This document shows positions 63,197 to 64,000 of a stretch of DNA of 64,000 nt, piece after piece (within the stretch, counting starts at the first letter, position 1; the number at the start of each line of letters is the position of its first letter). Origin of the DNA: Micromonospora sediminimaris (GTDB lineage: Bacteria; Actinomycetota; Actinomycetes; Mycobacteriales; Micromonosporaceae). The DNA is taken from the NCBI GenBank assembly GCA_900112325.1, contig FOLJ01000023.1, positions 1 through 64,000 on the forward strand, in the 5' to 3' direction. Position numbers and translations under genes: made by a program. The notes under the pieces are model-generated. The model saw nothing but the letters and a program-made list of their open reading frames with translations. It did not search any database and had not been told where the DNA came from.

Positions 63197-64000
63197 GTGC
63201 GAGCCGACCGGTTGATGGCCATCCTCCTGCTGCTGCAACAGCGCGAGCAGGTGACCGCAGCGGAGGTCGCCCGGGAGTTGGAGATCTCCGAGCGCACCGC
63301 CCGCCGCGACCTCGACGCGCTGGGTATGGCCGGGGTCCCGGTGTACTCCATCCAGGGTCGAGGCGGCGGCTGGCGACTCGTGGGCGGTGCCCGCACCGAC
63401 CTGTCCGGATTGACGGCGAGTGAGGCCCGCGCCCTTTTCCTGGTCGCCGGCCCGGCCTCGGCTGCGACGCCGGCCGTGAAAGCGGCGCTGCGCAAGCTCG
63501 TCCAGGCCCTGCCGGAACCTTTCCGGGCACAGGCCGAGGCGGCAGCGTCGTCGCTCGTGATGGACCCGCAGCGATGGGGGGCGAGCCGGGGAGAGCCGCG
63601 ACCGCCCCGTTTCCTCGACGCGCTCCAGGACGCGGTGATCCGCGGGGTTCAGGTCCGGCTCGGCTACGTCGATCGCGAAGGGACCGAAACCGAGCGAACC
63701 GTGCACCCGCTGGGCATCGTCGCCAAGGGCCCCTCGTGGTACCTCGTCGCCAACACCGAGGCCGGACGGCGGACCTTCCGGATCGACCGCGTCTCGTCCG
63801 CCGACCCGACCTGCGATCCCGTACACCGGCCCGAGGACTTCGACCTCGCCGAGAGTTGGCGCGCGATCGCTGACGAGGTCGACCGCAAACGAACGCCCCT
63901 CGAAGCCCGGGCGGTGTGCGCGCCCCGGGGGATAGGCGTGCTCCGGATAGGATTCGGGGGCCGGCTCGAGGTGGGAGGCGCCACGACCGACGGCCGCATC
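63197..64000 (+). CDS. WYL-domain transcriptional regulator (partial, cut by window edge)
   Basis: At least 268 residues; open to the right edge. An N-terminal winged HTH (LMAILLLLQQREQVTAAEVA, ISERTARRDLDAL) is followed by a WYL domain (about 145-215; VRLGYVDREGTETERTVHP, GIVAKGPSWYLVANTEAGRR). GTG 63197 is preceded by GGAAGTG and GAGG-like bases. DeoR/YafY-type regulators of this kind often sit divergent from the gene they control, here the epoxide hydrolase-like gene. Confidence 0.88.
   Translation, partial: MRADRLMAILLLLQQREQVTAAEVARELEISERTARRDLDALGMAGVPVYSIQGRGGGWRLVGGARTDLSGLTASEARALFLVAGPASAATPAVKAALRKLVQALPEPFRAQAEAAASSLVMDPQRWGASRGEPRPPRFLDALQDAVIRGVQVRLGYVDREGTETERTVHPLGIVAKGPSWYLVANTEAGRRTFRIDRVSSADPTCDPVHRPEDFDLAESWRAIADEVDRKRTPLEARAVCAPRGIGVLRIGFGGRLEVGGATTDGRI

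Overview
The window is very GC-rich DNA with dense, short-spaced or overlapping genes, GTG starts, many ECF sigma factors, two-component systems, AraC/TetR/MerR/XRE regulators, lipoproteins and envelope enzymes. This points to a filamentous actinomycete, most likely Micromonosporaceae (Micromonospora-like); the family is inferred from gene content, because no rRNA, tRNA or housekeeping marker is present. It looks like an accessory, chromosome-arm type region: no central operon, no intact mobile element, several gene relics and many self-contained regulator-plus-target cassettes.

Left part (1-15200): a cut-off P-loop kinase, a small secreted protein, an OmpR-type two-component pair, then an envelope-lipid block on the minus strand (DedA protein, polytopic membrane protein, DedA-glycosyltransferase fusion, tandem PAP2 phosphatase). 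Next come a PHM-like copper monooxygenase lipoprotein, a LuxR-type regulator lacking its phospho-acceptor Asp, and a MacB-type ABC transporter. Four of these transcription units share one upstream element with direct half-sites (CTCAG-N5-CTCGG), always in the same orientation to the gene. Two copies sit inside a 170-bp inverted repeat that also carries a short leader frame related to the N-terminus of the PAP2 protein. This is the most unusual structure I found.

Middle (15200-36600): relics of an IS5 transposase and of an SDR gene, a WD40-like lipoprotein with a membrane partner, a secreted family-9 pectate lyase, an SDR/AraC pair, and a five-gene overlapping ECF sigma/anti-sigma/ABC operon. 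A MerR/quinone-reductase pair follows. Then comes an envelope-stress-like module: NarL-type two-component system, MacB-like ABC transporter and two tandem secreted serine hydrolases. A near-identical perfect palindrome stands before both the kinase gene and the transporter gene and is probably the module's operator.

Right part (36700-64000): an orphan O-carbamoyltransferase, a lipoprotein with signal-peptidase-I active-site residues, a large NB-ARC/TPR regulator, a secreted protein joining five tandem repeats to a class A beta-lactamase-like domain, an ECF sigma with a SnoaL tail beside an alpha/beta hydrolase, several regulator/oxidoreductase pairs (AraC/SDR/dehydrogenase, SnoaL/TetR, XRE/SDR), acetyltransferases, hydrolases, an AEC transporter, a GrpB-like protein and a WYL regulator cut by the right edge. 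Relics of pyrF and pyrE genes lie 13 kb apart. Operator-like palindromes are visible in most divergent gaps, and strong hairpins mark several gene ends.
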